A DNA stretch of 64,000 nt from Desulfosoma caldarium (GTDB lineage: Bacteria; Desulfobacterota; Syntrophobacteria; Syntrophobacterales; DSM-9756): positions 186,001 through 250,000 of the forward strand of contig NZ_RJVA01000009.1 of NCBI RefSeq assembly GCF_003751385.1. Reading direction: 5' to 3'. Below are positions 29,701 to 37,001 of this stretch, in pieces. Position numbers and translations under genes: made by a program. Position 1 is the first letter of the stretch; each line of letters starts with the position of its first letter. The notes under the pieces were generated by a model. That model saw nothing but the letters and a program-made list of their open reading frames with translations. It was not told the DNA's origin and did not search any database.

Positions 29701-30267
29701 CTTGCGGGACACGTATCGAACCCGCTTGTCCGTACTGTGTCGTTCCACCAGGTTGTGCCCACCCAGAACCAGGAAATCCCCGAAGTCGTCGTATCGAGCC
29801 GGATCCTGGGAACGCAGGCCCATTAACTGGGCAAAAACAAGGACAAATGGCCACAGGGTCGAGTCGTCCAGAGGACTGTCCACAAGCGCATAGTCCCCTT
29901 GGGCATCTTGCACAAAGACGGCCACGCCCCGGGTTTCGGATGTTCGTTGAGCCGCCTGAACCATGAGGGCGTAAAAGCGGCCGTGGGCAAGGTGTCTTTG
30001 GCAAAGGAAGGCGGCCATGGATCGTGGCGCATCCTGTCGAAGCCCATCGCGGGCATAACGGGCGCCAAGCAAACCTAGACGCACACCGGGTCCAAGCCAT
30101 TCTTCGGAAAGAATGCGGTATCGGCCCTGAGGAGTTTCCATCCACATTCCCAAACCGTCACCCTCCGGACGAACAGGCCACGAAGCCGTCTCGGCTCGCC
30201 GCCATCGCTCCATCAGGTCTTTCGGAATGATTCGACTCGATATCCCAGGAAATAGAGCGTCCTGCAT
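23737..30267 (-). CDS. Giant 2-oxoacid:acceptor oxidoreductase (PFOR-like) with permuted domain order
   Basis: 2176-residue thiamine-diphosphate enzyme of the pyruvate:ferredoxin oxidoreductase superfamily. In order: an N-terminal region (1-190); a 2[4Fe-4S] ferredoxin domain (C197/200/203/207 and C229/232/235/239); a TPP/beta domain (about 530-800) with CPSC at 540-543, C573 and C577, GGDGG at 633-637 and QVYSNTGGESS at 673-683; a helical insert (820-1090); a gamma domain (about 1090-1250); an alpha domain (about 1400-1640; VGFPITPAGNP, TFTASQGW); a PFOR domain-II-like part with VGGLGG (about 1650-1800); and a helical C-terminus. Ordinary NifJ-type PFOR runs alpha-gamma-ferredoxin-beta in about 1170 residues. 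The start has a strong AAGGAG. It should convert a 2-oxoacid plus CoA to acyl-CoA and CO2; the substrate is unknown. Confidence 0.85.
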   Translation of the reverse strand: MQDALFPGISSRIIPKDLMERWRRAETASWPVRPEGDGLGMWMETPQGRYRILSEEWLGPGVRLGLLGARYARDGLRQDAPRSMAAFLCQRHLAHGRFYALMVQAAQRTSETRGVAVFVQDAQGDYALVDSPLDDSTLWPFVLVFAQLMGLRSQDPARYDDFGDFLVLGGHNLVERHSTDKRVRYVSRKIRVDKAQCTGCLQCVGLCHEMRIHVSPTGIELLGAQEDHCTHCGLCHMRCPHLVSVPYTADQESPSRRRAFVDYGIGIRLYGNHVAAWERWLTALEKDGSGPYPYAVQSLAFRRGPLGSWPEEAIEQIVLTPVPRDEWPGRVPGRGLTVTFFFNGNPTCLIRPRFTAGLLCVTEDGLVEQDLLAAALHAGLEVRATGLFDRPVTNFRSPTLGSSSVTRVHVPANEVTRWFKEQGLWDGRSIGRLWREGDIDLILAPRYEDVPAKVHAEVLRDVGREGLILSPHLPQKHPVTKSPLLNGLTRHLQEIFLRHPELLQEEATIAQKLLNELPQSAAQLHARYGPMAFAGGHSACPSCAEAQVLAIPVAMAIAMSLARGEVPQVAFTCETGCMSETLNKMNEAAQKVPGGRTVFGGGFAFGEAMSQVLDRAVRMGLLKKGRRYVVSQGGDGGAVIGLPAWLNALRQQAFLIRQRWPNVLHFITVTDTQVYSNTGGESSASSLLGMGTLTTPIGKFLMGNQRVQWTLINLAAEFPGVLVGMGHSGDRAAAQEFWLLADRLGQSAMRWDVTPCPETGKFFGQDPDDYARIMAHAGMLPEVVFYGRYRKRVAPFHPEDRGKPYEEWRMDPKPVLYWISRDPRYKALLKRDEDTGQWVPRNALARFLIMQLETYRDQMNWQIDLETRLILQAERRVRAFMDDLRSQWASARVDGRAFPYAVLFDDDGRLKPHFAETLERDMVLRLLGQETGARYADLRDGFHDEDEKRWRAVVRALESLEAYESGLEAFGDEEQALNRWRREARAALEQVHKAYARLRDAARALWEADPIGKELFQTDNELDSSAQSQEGLTGILFQILDRLLEERTLAAWTELQQYRLSQQLRRDFLQTGGLIRVQHVQAAGHEREALRQVLSRFGPFTIAVASLAGDRGIAINRVFAQFLTAKGCWAGMSWQFGSSKRGTPVLSATFVDSRPLERKDAMFSFDALVVVVTNFEEMKRDPHMLFGSLRVGGTVIVNHWDEPERLWTEVVRFCPENLRVAVMALRQQAFQDGGWSPERLELELDRALGTPGGEAAFPERDRLRTLCRALVSCRMITVDMDGIMERLSGRSGMVSNLVAVSAIFDALVHAGLPFNWDRDKGILTRGFPGAVLKNPELLALYEKAMDRARSERHEWPSPILTNVATGEEVPVKSVRLSGSRAEADRRGCADDPGDALMIMGGTLAGMVLSQIALPEHPLFYVGFPITPAGNPFYAMAEAFANGHPYIVVDELNPSEKVAAEKLLGVARTGMFLPVTFTASQGWRLFTEIIPQFVGARLEGLFLLAKRALAAPNLNIEESHTDFMSFRDDGGIMLAPKSIQEYVPCLYLARLLTHFAKLPVILSIGGITDTHKIGLVRVPPDAVVRRWLTETLQGFDFSEHRIVNADGHRVVHGPSCTAATYQETQSEVEKAHEMVRWVWPKAVEAVRRLTGVQLHPLEVRVAGSAFEEASVPTTDSLKTLLVLQGSLFPNAVEALQELEEEGWRGMGCVSVRLMNPFPEEELQQWLKGMRAVAVLDRSNSFGSIPPLASRVFNACARLDQGAKGPPPAVLRSLVGGLGGREITVPEMKELLLSTHLLFSPLEPWEREALKHWIQEDDTLKDWIEELTALHIRALARHTRVPKYFPGQDHEAEESFRKQLHRRIIARDYVGLLAHYNQVEFVGPREVYEETELRRRLIVELEKRLARLAANTGRSDARRALVLLHYGGSAEDREKARHLLAKSPRESVSAALLRRFGLDADALPGAFQTESPTGPLGEPLSVHSHAVMEEADKPTSTPWTCVLEDIEREIAALVAVPFEAEEAARIEKVVRRLVNLSCRRAMLLNPEDYDRLLLEFLAQDETSQWSRLRTKIPQELIGHLETEYLWTYRDVIDRWVQREVIGKLYAPEIEDFFEGQGRGKLQAFLNGLSDSLSPKQKRHMVEEYVRRHVLVGTTKTQDFYLEYFRTWVWPDLSGQGAI

Positions 30268-30561
30268 GGCTTCTCCTTCGTGCTTTTTCGGCCGCCGACA
30301 AAAAGAGGTGGGAAAAAGAATGAGGCACCGTCGCAGGAAAAAAGAAGTCCGCCGTAGAGCGCCGACAACGCTCGTTTCACAGTACGCGCAGGAACAGAAC
30401 TTCAGCGGCTTAATACGATGTGGTTCTCTGGAAAAAATGCACCGGGCCGTTCATCAGGGGTAGGCAATGGGTGGCCCGTCGCCAAGCGGTACGTTCAATA
30501 CAGGAAGAATAGGCGTCGCCGTCAAGAGAAATTTTTTCACATGGTCATCGAAACACACTTT
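30268..30561. other. Intergenic region upstream of the giant-gene operon
   Basis: 294 bases without a gene. It should hold the promoter of the three-gene operon. The best candidate on the minus strand is TTGACG (plus 30520-30525) with TATTGA (30495-30500), 19 bases apart, which is weak. It would give an mRNA leader of about 220 bases. No convincing operator or riboswitch is visible. Confidence 0.3.
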
Positions 30562-31464
30562 TTATAGGCGGCAGCCTGTGCGGCCATAGCGCCCCGAGAG
30601 ATTACGTTGCACGATGGTTTCGAGAAAACCTCGAACCACCGTGAGCTTTTCCAGGTCGATGCCCGTCGGGACTCCCATGGCGTGAAAGAGGTGCACCAAA
30701 TCTTCCGTGGCGATGTTTCCCGCCGCTTCCGGAATAAAAGGGCAACCGCCGAGGCCGCCACAGGACCCGTCAAAGCGCGTGACGCCCAGTTTCCAGGCGG
30801 CATACACATTGGCCAGTCCAAAGCCAAAAGTGTCGTGCAGATGCAGCGACAAGGGCACGGAAAACGTCTTCAAAAAGGTTTCCACGAGGCGTTCGGTCTG
30901 CCGAGGGTTTGCGCAGCCTGCGGTGTCCGCAAGACAGAGTTCGTCCGCACCGGCTTCGGCAAGAACGGCCGCCACCCGGAGCACGCGACTTTCGGGAATC
31001 GGGCCTTCAAAACGGCACCCAAAAGCGTTCATCACACCGGCTTGCACCACAATCCCGCCGGCTTTGGCTTCGCGCACTACGGACTCGGCTCTGCGAAGAG
31101 CTTCCGCTACGTCACAGCCGCTATTGCGCAGGCTATGGGTTTCCGACGCCGAAACGAACACGGCCACATGATCCAGCCCGCAGGCGGCGGCCCGTTTCAG
31201 ACCTTTTGCGTTAAAAACTAACGCACGATAAACCACGCCCTTTCTCTTCCTAAGACCTCGCACCACCCCTTCCGTGTCGGCCATCTGAGGCACCGCTCGA
31301 GGGTTCACAAAGGAGCCGACCTGAATGCGGGGCACGCCACAATCCACCAAAGCTTCAATGAGTTGAATTCGTTCCTGAACACTCAGCACACGCGCTTCGT
31401 TTTGGAGGCCGTCTCGAGGCGCGGCTTCTTCGATGAGAATGGACACGGCCGACTCCTTTTTCAC
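30562..31464 (-). CDS. Hydroxymethylglutaryl-CoA lyase
   Basis: HMGL-family lyase of 300 residues that cleaves 3-hydroxy-3-methylglutaryl-CoA to acetoacetate and acetyl-CoA. The catalytic arginine block EEAAPRDGLQNE, the metal-binding HLHDTFG and the cysteine loop GGLGGCPFIPEAAGN are all intact. It is typical of leucine catabolism or ketone-body metabolism, but no other leucine-degradation gene is next to it. It lies upstream of the giant-gene operon on the same strand with a 294-base gap, so is probably a separate transcript. Confidence 0.9.
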   Translation of the reverse strand: MKKESAVSILIEEAAPRDGLQNEARVLSVQERIQLIEALVDCGVPRIQVGSFVNPRAVPQMADTEGVVRGLRKRKGVVYRALVFNAKGLKRAAACGLDHVAVFVSASETHSLRNSGCDVAEALRRAESVVREAKAGGIVVQAGVMNAFGCRFEGPIPESRVLRVAAVLAEAGADELCLADTAGCANPRQTERLVETFLKTFSVPLSLHLHDTFGFGLANVYAAWKLGVTRFDGSCGGLGGCPFIPEAAGNIATEDLVHLFHAMGVPTGIDLEKLTVVRGFLETIVQRNLSGRYGRTGCRL

Positions 31465-31520
31465 CGCCTTGCCATCGCTTTCTTTTTCTTGAACGATTTA
31501 ACCTTGTTTTAAACGCATCC

Positions 31521-32723
31521 TCATGACAGGTCATAGAAACCCACGCATATGGACAAGCCTCCGTGACGCAGGCGCCGAATCTTTCGAGGCCGCACGGACC
31601 TGAACATGAGAAGCTCGCGATGGGGGGCCAGAACCACCGCTTTCCAGCCCCGAAAACAGCGCTCAAGATGATGCCCAAGGCGCTCGTAAAGGGTGCGATC
31701 GGCTTCCAGTCTGACGCCATAAGGGGGATTCAAGAAAACAAGGCCGGGAGCCAAAGACCAACGTTGAGGATCCATGTGCTCAAAGGGTATGGCGTGCCAC
31801 GTCACCCACTCGCCCACGCCGGCTCGACGGGCATTTTCTTGGGCCACAGCCACCGCCTTGGCATCCAGGTCCACGCCGATCAATGTCCCGGGCTTTGGAG
31901 TTTTCGTGCCGGCATCGGCTTTTTTCAAAAGATACGCCCACGTCTTTTCCTGAAAGGACGGCCATTTTTGAAAGAGAAACCGCCGACGTCGCCCGGGTGG
32001 AATGTTCGCGGCCAAAAGAGCTGCTTCGATGACGGCCGTGCCGGATCCGCACATGCCGTCCACAAAGGGCATTTGAGGGGTCCAGCCGGATTGAAGCAGC
32101 AAAGCGGCCGCCAAGGTTTCTCGAATCGGCGCTCCGGCATGCCGGATTCGGTACCCTCTTCGATGAAGATGCGCTCCCGAGGTATCCAAACTGATGACGC
32201 CCTGCTTGTGTTCCACGTGCAGAAGAATCCGCTGAACAAAACCCTCCCCCTCGAGGACCGCATCTTCCTCCGTTTTCCTTTCCCCGTGGCTCCCCTCAAG
32301 AAAGCACACCGAACGCCCCAGACTCTTAAACCGCTGCTGCAAAGCATCCTGAAAAGCCTTTTGAGCCAGGCCACTGTGCCTGAGCCGAGCTCCCTTGAGA
32401 TACACATCGACGCGAACGGGCACGCCGGCATCGATCCACAATTCCCACGGAAGGCGCACCGTTTTGGCGAAAAGCTCTTCACGCGCGCCCACTTTTATGG
32501 AAGCCAACCGACACACAATGCGCCCGGCCGTGCGCAGCCACAGGTTCGCCCGGTAGCAGGCCTCCAGTTTGCCTTGAAATTCGATGCCCGCTTCCGATTC
32601 TTCTAGGATGTCCAGGTCAAGTCTTTCCATTTCCCGGCGACATACGGAGACCAGTTCCTGAGGCACCAAGGCGGCAAAACGGTGCACCTTGGCTCGCACA
32701 TGCGTGCGCAAGCGCCTTTCCAT
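31521..32723 (-). CDS. THUMP-domain class I SAM-dependent RNA methyltransferase (RlmL N-terminal/YpsC-like)
   Basis: Contains a THUMP-type RNA-binding N-terminal half (about residues 1-180) and a Rossmann methyltransferase half with FVDGMCGSGTAVIEAAL (SAM-binding motif I) and the NPPYGVRL catalytic motif typical of N2-guanine or adenine methylation. This architecture is that of the 23S rRNA G2445 methyltransferase and its Gram-positive relatives; the target base is not certain. I chose the ATG at 32723 because AGGA precedes it at six bases and the THUMP part begins right after; the frame stays open to a TTG at 32801 with an ATG at 32768. Confidence 0.85.
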   Translation of the reverse strand: MERRLRTHVRAKVHRFAALVPQELVSVCRREMERLDLDILEESEAGIEFQGKLEACYRANLWLRTAGRIVCRLASIKVGAREELFAKTVRLPWELWIDAGVPVRVDVYLKGARLRHSGLAQKAFQDALQQRFKSLGRSVCFLEGSHGERKTEEDAVLEGEGFVQRILLHVEHKQGVISLDTSGAHLHRRGYRIRHAGAPIRETLAAALLLQSGWTPQMPFVDGMCGSGTAVIEAALLAANIPPGRRRRFLFQKWPSFQEKTWAYLLKKADAGTKTPKPGTLIGVDLDAKAVAVAQENARRAGVGEWVTWHAIPFEHMDPQRWSLAPGLVFLNPPYGVRLEADRTLYERLGHHLERCFRGWKAVVLAPHRELLMFRSVRPRKIRRLRHGGLSICVGFYDLS

Positions 32724-32962
32724 GGAAAATCCTGCAGTTTTGGCCTCTGGCGCGGTCATCATGCCCATGTAACCATGAGCAACCTCGAAGAATTCGTGCA
32801 AAGCATTGCGTTCGTGCGCTTCATCCTGTAGACCAAGAAGGCGTTTTCAGACACGTTTCGAGGTAACGGTCTGAGGAAGTTATGGACATCCTTCGCACGT
32901 CAAAATGCCGCCAGACAAGCTCCTAGCGAGCTTTTGCCACGGCGTCAAGAAAGGCGAAAGCC

Positions 32963-33787
32963 ATGGACGAAGTCAATCAGGGACGGCGCCTGCCCAAACC
33001 CCGCGTGTTTTCAGCACTGTGGCGTAGCCCTCTTCCTCACTGGCGCGAACGCTTAGAAGACCTGGTGCAGCGGCTTCCCTCCGGAAACAAGGCCCGCCTT
33101 TTTTTTCGCGCCGATGACATCGGCGCGGCGGGTTACAGTTTTGATGCCCTGTGCGCCCTCTTTCGAGAACACGGTGTGCCCCTGGCCTTGGCCGTCGTCC
33201 CCGCCTGGCTCACCGAAACGCGCACGGCGCGCATTCTGGCGTCCGCCCCGCTCCACGAAAACCTTTGGGGATGGCATCAACACGGATGGCGGCATGTAAA
33301 CTGGCAAAAAACGGGGAAAAAGGCCGAGTTCGGTCATCAGCGCCCTTTAGAAAAGCAATGGAGGGACATCTGGCGCGGGAACATGAAACTTCTGAATATT
33401 TTTCAGGACCGCCTTCTTCCCGTGTTTACACCGCCGTGGAACCGCTGCAGTGCCACGACCCTGGAAGTGCTCGCACAGCTGGGATTTCAGGCGGTTTCGA
33501 CGATGGATCCTCTGCCCAAGGCCGGAAAAAACAAGGGACGCTTAAAAAACCTGCGCATTGCCGTGGACCTGCACACCCGCAAACACGAAGACGGCCCTGC
33601 CGACTATGCCGCCCTGTTGCAAGAACTCCGTGCCGCTCTGAATAAGGATACGCCCGCAGGGATCATGATTCATCACCAAAGAATGACATCCTTTGCCTTC
33701 ACGTTTCTTGATGAACTTCTTCGGCAACTGCGCTTGTCGGAAAAAGTCGAATTCCTGTCCTTCCAAGATCTGTTGGAAAACCCATAA
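32963..33787 (+). CDS. Polysaccharide deacetylase-like protein
   Basis: 274-residue protein of the carbohydrate-esterase-4-like (NodB) fold. FRADDIGAAG matches the catalytic and metal-binding Asp pair and HQHGWRHVNW gives an HxxxxH-type metal site; VFTPPWNRC and MIHHQRM match the later conserved motifs. No signal peptide is visible, which suggests a cytoplasmic substrate such as a sugar nucleotide-derived or lipid-linked sugar. The ATG has AAAGG upstream. It heads a short plus-strand set with a radical SAM gene 20 bases downstream. Confidence 0.8.
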   Translation: MDEVNQGRRLPKPRVFSALWRSPLPHWRERLEDLVQRLPSGNKARLFFRADDIGAAGYSFDALCALFREHGVPLALAVVPAWLTETRTARILASAPLHENLWGWHQHGWRHVNWQKTGKKAEFGHQRPLEKQWRDIWRGNMKLLNIFQDRLLPVFTPPWNRCSATTLEVLAQLGFQAVSTMDPLPKAGKNKGRLKNLRIAVDLHTRKHEDGPADYAALLQELRAALNKDTPAGIMIHHQRMTSFAFTFLDELLRQLRLSEKVEFLSFQDLLENP

Positions 33788-33807
33788 GGAGCCTCGCAGA
33801 GCCCGCC

Positions 33808-35094
33808 ATGGCCACCCACCGTCCTCTGTTGCTCTACGCCGACCATTCCGGCCGCATTTTGGAACATCCCTATTTGGAAATGGCCGCATCCAGCGCGGGG
33901 CGCTTCACACGGCCTTCGCCCGCGGACCTTATTGCGTTGCCTCAAGGCAGCGAACTTTTTCGACTGCCTGGCCGTTTTCCCGTAGGCTATGACCGAGAAA
34001 AAAGGAAGTTTGTGGTGCTTCGGCACGACCCCTACAATCCTCGACACACGGTGGAGGCCGTGGCGGCTTTCGTCGCTCCGGCACACACGCAGCTCTACAG
34101 CGCCGCCTACAAGACGCACCGCCATGCTCCCATTCTGCCGCTTTTTGCTTACACGGCCGTGGGATGGTTACAAGGGGGCTTTGTCACCACGGCCCTGCGC
34201 ATCGATCCCGATCCCCGGCAGGACTTCAAGCACTTCGACCCCGAGACCATAGCTCGGAACGCTCGGCGGCGCATGCGGCAGGCTCCCACCAACCGCCTGG
34301 TGCAGCACCTGGGCCGCTGCGCCCTCACCTATGGGTGCCCGGCGGCCAGAAATTTTTTCATGAACCGCTGGGAGGCCCCGCTTCCCACATCTCCTTCCTG
34401 CAACGCGCGATGCCTAGGCTGCATCAGTCTTCAGGAAGCATCGGGCCTGTGCGCCACCCAGGACAGGATACGGTTCGTGCCCACGGTGGATGAAATCGCC
34501 GAAGTCGCCGTCTCTCACCTGCGCAAGGCCCCTCGAGCTGTGGTCAGTTTCGGGCAAGGCTGCGAAGGAGAACCTTTGCTACAAGGGGCAACCTTGGAAG
34601 CGTCCATTCGACAAATACGCCGGGAAACCTCTCGAGGAACCATTCATGGCAACAGCAACGGCAGTCTTCCAGACGTGATCGCCCGGTTGGCCGATGCGGG
34701 GCTGGACAGTCTGCGGGTGAGCCTCAATTCGGCAAGACCGGCCTTCTACCATGCCTATTATCGACCCAAAGGCTACGGCTTTGACGATGTGGTGCGATCC
34801 ATTCAAATCATGAAATCGCGAGGCCTTTTTGTTTCTCTGAATTATTTTGTCTTGCCCGGCTTTACCGACGATCCGGATGAGGTGCGCGCCTTGTGCGCGT
34901 TACTGGAAAGAACTTCAGTGGACCTCATCCAAATGCGCAACTTCAACGCCGATCCCGAATGGATTTTGAAATCCATCGGCTTCAGACCTGTTCAAAAACC
35001 CCTGGGCATTCGGCGCGTCCTGGACATGCTTCAGGACCGCTTTCCCGATCTTCGGTTCGGCTATTTTAATCCATGCCTGGACCCCGACGCGTGA
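33808..35094 (+). CDS. Radical SAM protein of unknown substrate
   Basis: 428 residues. A CxxxCxxC cluster motif (CNARCLGC, near residue 200) starts a radical SAM barrel, with VSFGQGCEGEPLL as the glycine-rich SAM contact and SLNSARPAFYHAYYRP later in the barrel. The first 190 residues are a distinct N-terminal domain (LLYADHSGRILEHP, FRLPGRFPVGYD) that I cannot name. There is no obvious extra Fe-S (SPASM) cysteine cluster. It follows the deacetylase-like gene closely and precedes an FAD oxidase gene, but the shared job, if any, is unknown. Confidence 0.78.
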   Translation: MATHRPLLLYADHSGRILEHPYLEMAASSAGRFTRPSPADLIALPQGSELFRLPGRFPVGYDREKRKFVVLRHDPYNPRHTVEAVAAFVAPAHTQLYSAAYKTHRHAPILPLFAYTAVGWLQGGFVTTALRIDPDPRQDFKHFDPETIARNARRRMRQAPTNRLVQHLGRCALTYGCPAARNFFMNRWEAPLPTSPSCNARCLGCISLQEASGLCATQDRIRFVPTVDEIAEVAVSHLRKAPRAVVSFGQGCEGEPLLQGATLEASIRQIRRETSRGTIHGNSNGSLPDVIARLADAGLDSLRVSLNSARPAFYHAYYRPKGYGFDDVVRSIQIMKSRGLFVSLNYFVLPGFTDDPDEVRALCALLERTSVDLIQMRNFNADPEWILKSIGFRPVQKPLGIRRVLDMLQDRFPDLRFGYFNPCLDPDA

Positions 35095-35138
35095 GGGAGG
35101 CGACGGTCGACGTTTCGTTGACCAAAATGGAGCGGACG

Positions 35139-36341
35139 ATGAAAAAACAGGATGTGATCGTCATCGGTGCAGGTATTGTGGGTCTTGCCACGGCCTATCG
35201 GCTTCTGGAGCGCATGCCGTCTTTGAATGTGGTGGTTCTGGAAAAGGAAGCCAAGCCCGGAACACACCAAACGGGGCATAACAGCGGGGTCATTCACTCG
35301 GGCCTTTACTATCGCCCCGGATCCTTAAAGGCATCGTTGTGTATGGAAGGAGCCCGAGCGCTGGTGGATTTTTGCCGAGACCACTCCATTCCGTTTGAAA
35401 TCTGCGGAAAAATCGTCGTGGCCACCAACTCCCTTGAAGTGAAACGGCTTCAGGAATTGCAGCGACGCGGAACGGCCAATGGCGTGCCTGACATGGCCTT
35501 TCTCTCCCCTGCGGAAGCTCGAAACATCGAACCTCATGTCCGCTGCCTTCACGCTTTGTGGGTTCCGACCACGGGCATCGTGGATTTCCGTCAAGTGGCC
35601 CAAAAGCTGGCCCAAGAGGTCGAAGCTCGAGGCGGCCGCCTGCTGTTTGCCCAGCCGGTCGTTGGCATGCACCAAGGGCGCAGCACCACGGTCGTGGTCA
35701 GTTCCAAAGGGGAGTTTTCTACTCGACTCGTGATCAACTGTGCCGGTTTACATGCTGACCGCGTGGCCCGCCTTGGCGGCTTCACACCCCCGTGTCGCAT
35801 CGTTCCGTTTCGCGGGGAATATTACAGCCTTCACAAAGCGCGCCGTCACCTGGTTCGATCCCTCATCTACCCGGTGCCGGATCCCAGATTTCCTTTTCTT
35901 GGAGTGCACTTCACACGTCGCATCGACGGTTCTGTGGAAGCGGGTCCCAATGCCGTCTTGGCCTGGGCACGGGAAGGCTACACCCGCACCACCGTTCAAC
36001 GGCGCGACATCCTGGAAACCTTGACCTATCCAGGCTTTTTCAAACTCGCGCGCAAGTACTGGAAAACGGGCCTTCAGGAAATGATTCGATCCGTTTCAAA
36101 AAGTCTCTTTGCCAAAGCTTTACAAAAATTGGTGCCGGACATCACGGCGAAGGATCTGGCACCTGGAGGTGCCGGGGTTCGAGCTCAAGCCCTGAGTTCC
36201 GACGGCAGGCTTTTGGACGATTTCGTCATCATAGCTGAAGCCGGCCAGGTTCATGTGCTCAATGCGCCTTCGCCCGCCGCCACGTCTTCCTTGGCCATCG
36301 GGGACGTGGTGGCCGCAAAAGCCTTGTCCTTTTTGCGATAG
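35139..36341 (+). CDS. L-2-hydroxyglutarate oxidase-like FAD protein
   Basis: FAD-dependent oxidoreductase of the DAO/LhgO family. The FAD-binding VIVIGAGIVGLATAYRL is at the N-terminus, HNSGVIHSGLYY is the strongly conserved LhgO block, and the C-terminus carries GGAGVRAQAL. It is expected to oxidise L-2-hydroxyglutarate to 2-oxoglutarate and pass electrons to a quinone or other acceptor. The ATG at 35139 (GGAG seven bases upstream) gives 400 residues and removes a 22-residue artefactual extension. Its 3' end overlaps the convergent thioesterase gene by 91 bases. Confidence 0.88.
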   Translation: MKKQDVIVIGAGIVGLATAYRLLERMPSLNVVVLEKEAKPGTHQTGHNSGVIHSGLYYRPGSLKASLCMEGARALVDFCRDHSIPFEICGKIVVATNSLEVKRLQELQRRGTANGVPDMAFLSPAEARNIEPHVRCLHALWVPTTGIVDFRQVAQKLAQEVEARGGRLLFAQPVVGMHQGRSTTVVVSSKGEFSTRLVINCAGLHADRVARLGGFTPPCRIVPFRGEYYSLHKARRHLVRSLIYPVPDPRFPFLGVHFTRRIDGSVEAGPNAVLAWAREGYTRTTVQRRDILETLTYPGFFKLARKYWKTGLQEMIRSVSKSLFAKALQKLVPDITAKDLAPGGAGVRAQALSSDGRLLDDFVIIAEAGQVHVLNAPSPAATSSLAIGDVVAAKALSFLR

Positions 36342-36727
36342 ACCAACGCCTGGCACATGGCGATGAGGGTTCCGTCGGCGTCGGTGACACGAATCTGGTA
36401 GCTCGCCGTTCGCACCGTGCGGTGAACTTCCGTGGCTTCCGCCCGCAAGGTGGTGCCGAGGCGCGGGGAAGCCATGTAGGTCACATTCATGTTGAGCGCC
36501 ACCGCCATGATGCCGTGGGAATTGGACGCAATCTCGAAAGCTTCGTCAATGAGCGAAAACACGGCGCCGCCGTGGGCCAGGCCGTGGATATTTTGCTTAT
36601 TTTCATCGAAATCCATTTCCACCAAAGCGTAGCCGGTGTCCATGGCCACAAGCCGCAGACCCAAATGGCGGGCATAGGGTTCTTGGGCCACCTTTTCCGT
36701 CAGAAAAGCTCGCACCGCGTCGTCCAT
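36251..36727 (-). CDS. PaaI-type hotdog-fold thioesterase
   Basis: About 158 residues with a hotdog fold: NIHGLAHGGAVFSLIDEAFEIASNS carries the catalytic-site HGG and Asp motif of PaaI/YbdB-like acyl-CoA thioesterases, and MNVTYMASPRLG follows as usual. It probably hydrolyses aromatic or other acyl-CoAs. The ATG at 36727 has AGGAGG upstream, so the in-frame extension to 36814 is rejected. It is divergent from the aryl-acid (iorAB-paaK) operon, where a PaaI-type thioesterase makes metabolic sense as a CoA-recycling enzyme. Confidence 0.87.
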   Translation of the reverse strand: MDDAVRAFLTEKVAQEPYARHLGLRLVAMDTGYALVEMDFDENKQNIHGLAHGGAVFSLIDEAFEIASNSHGIMAVALNMNVTYMASPRLGTTLRAEATEVHRTVRTASYQIRVTDADGTLIAMCQALVYRKKDKAFAATTSPMAKEDVAAGEGALST

Positions 36728-36881
36728 GTCATTCCCCCTCCTGATTCCTCTTTTAAGACCGCCGGGCACTCGACCCAACCATAGCCCAAGCCGGCACGGG
36801 CCCCGAAACCTCAAAAGTCCCCTTCATTCAAGTACACTCCACCATGCCAATGTTCCTGGGGCCAGGCATCCTGAGGATCTC

Positions 36882-36911
36882 TTGACCCTTGAGAATGTCT
36901 TTTGCTACAAA
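36882..36911 (+). promoter_or_regulatory. Candidate promoter of the iorAB-liv-paaK operon
   Basis: TTGACC at 36882-36887 and an extended -10 (TG at 36903-36904, TACAAA at 36906-36911) with an 18-base spacer. It would give a leader of about 215 bases before the iorA start, which accommodates the attenuator-like structure further down. Confidence 0.42.
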
Positions 36912-37001
36912 CGGAGCGCGTTGAAAAGGGAATGAAGCACATCATGGCGGACGGATCGCAATGATGACGCGGCATTTTATGGTTGGTCTTCGGAGCGGCT
37001 C

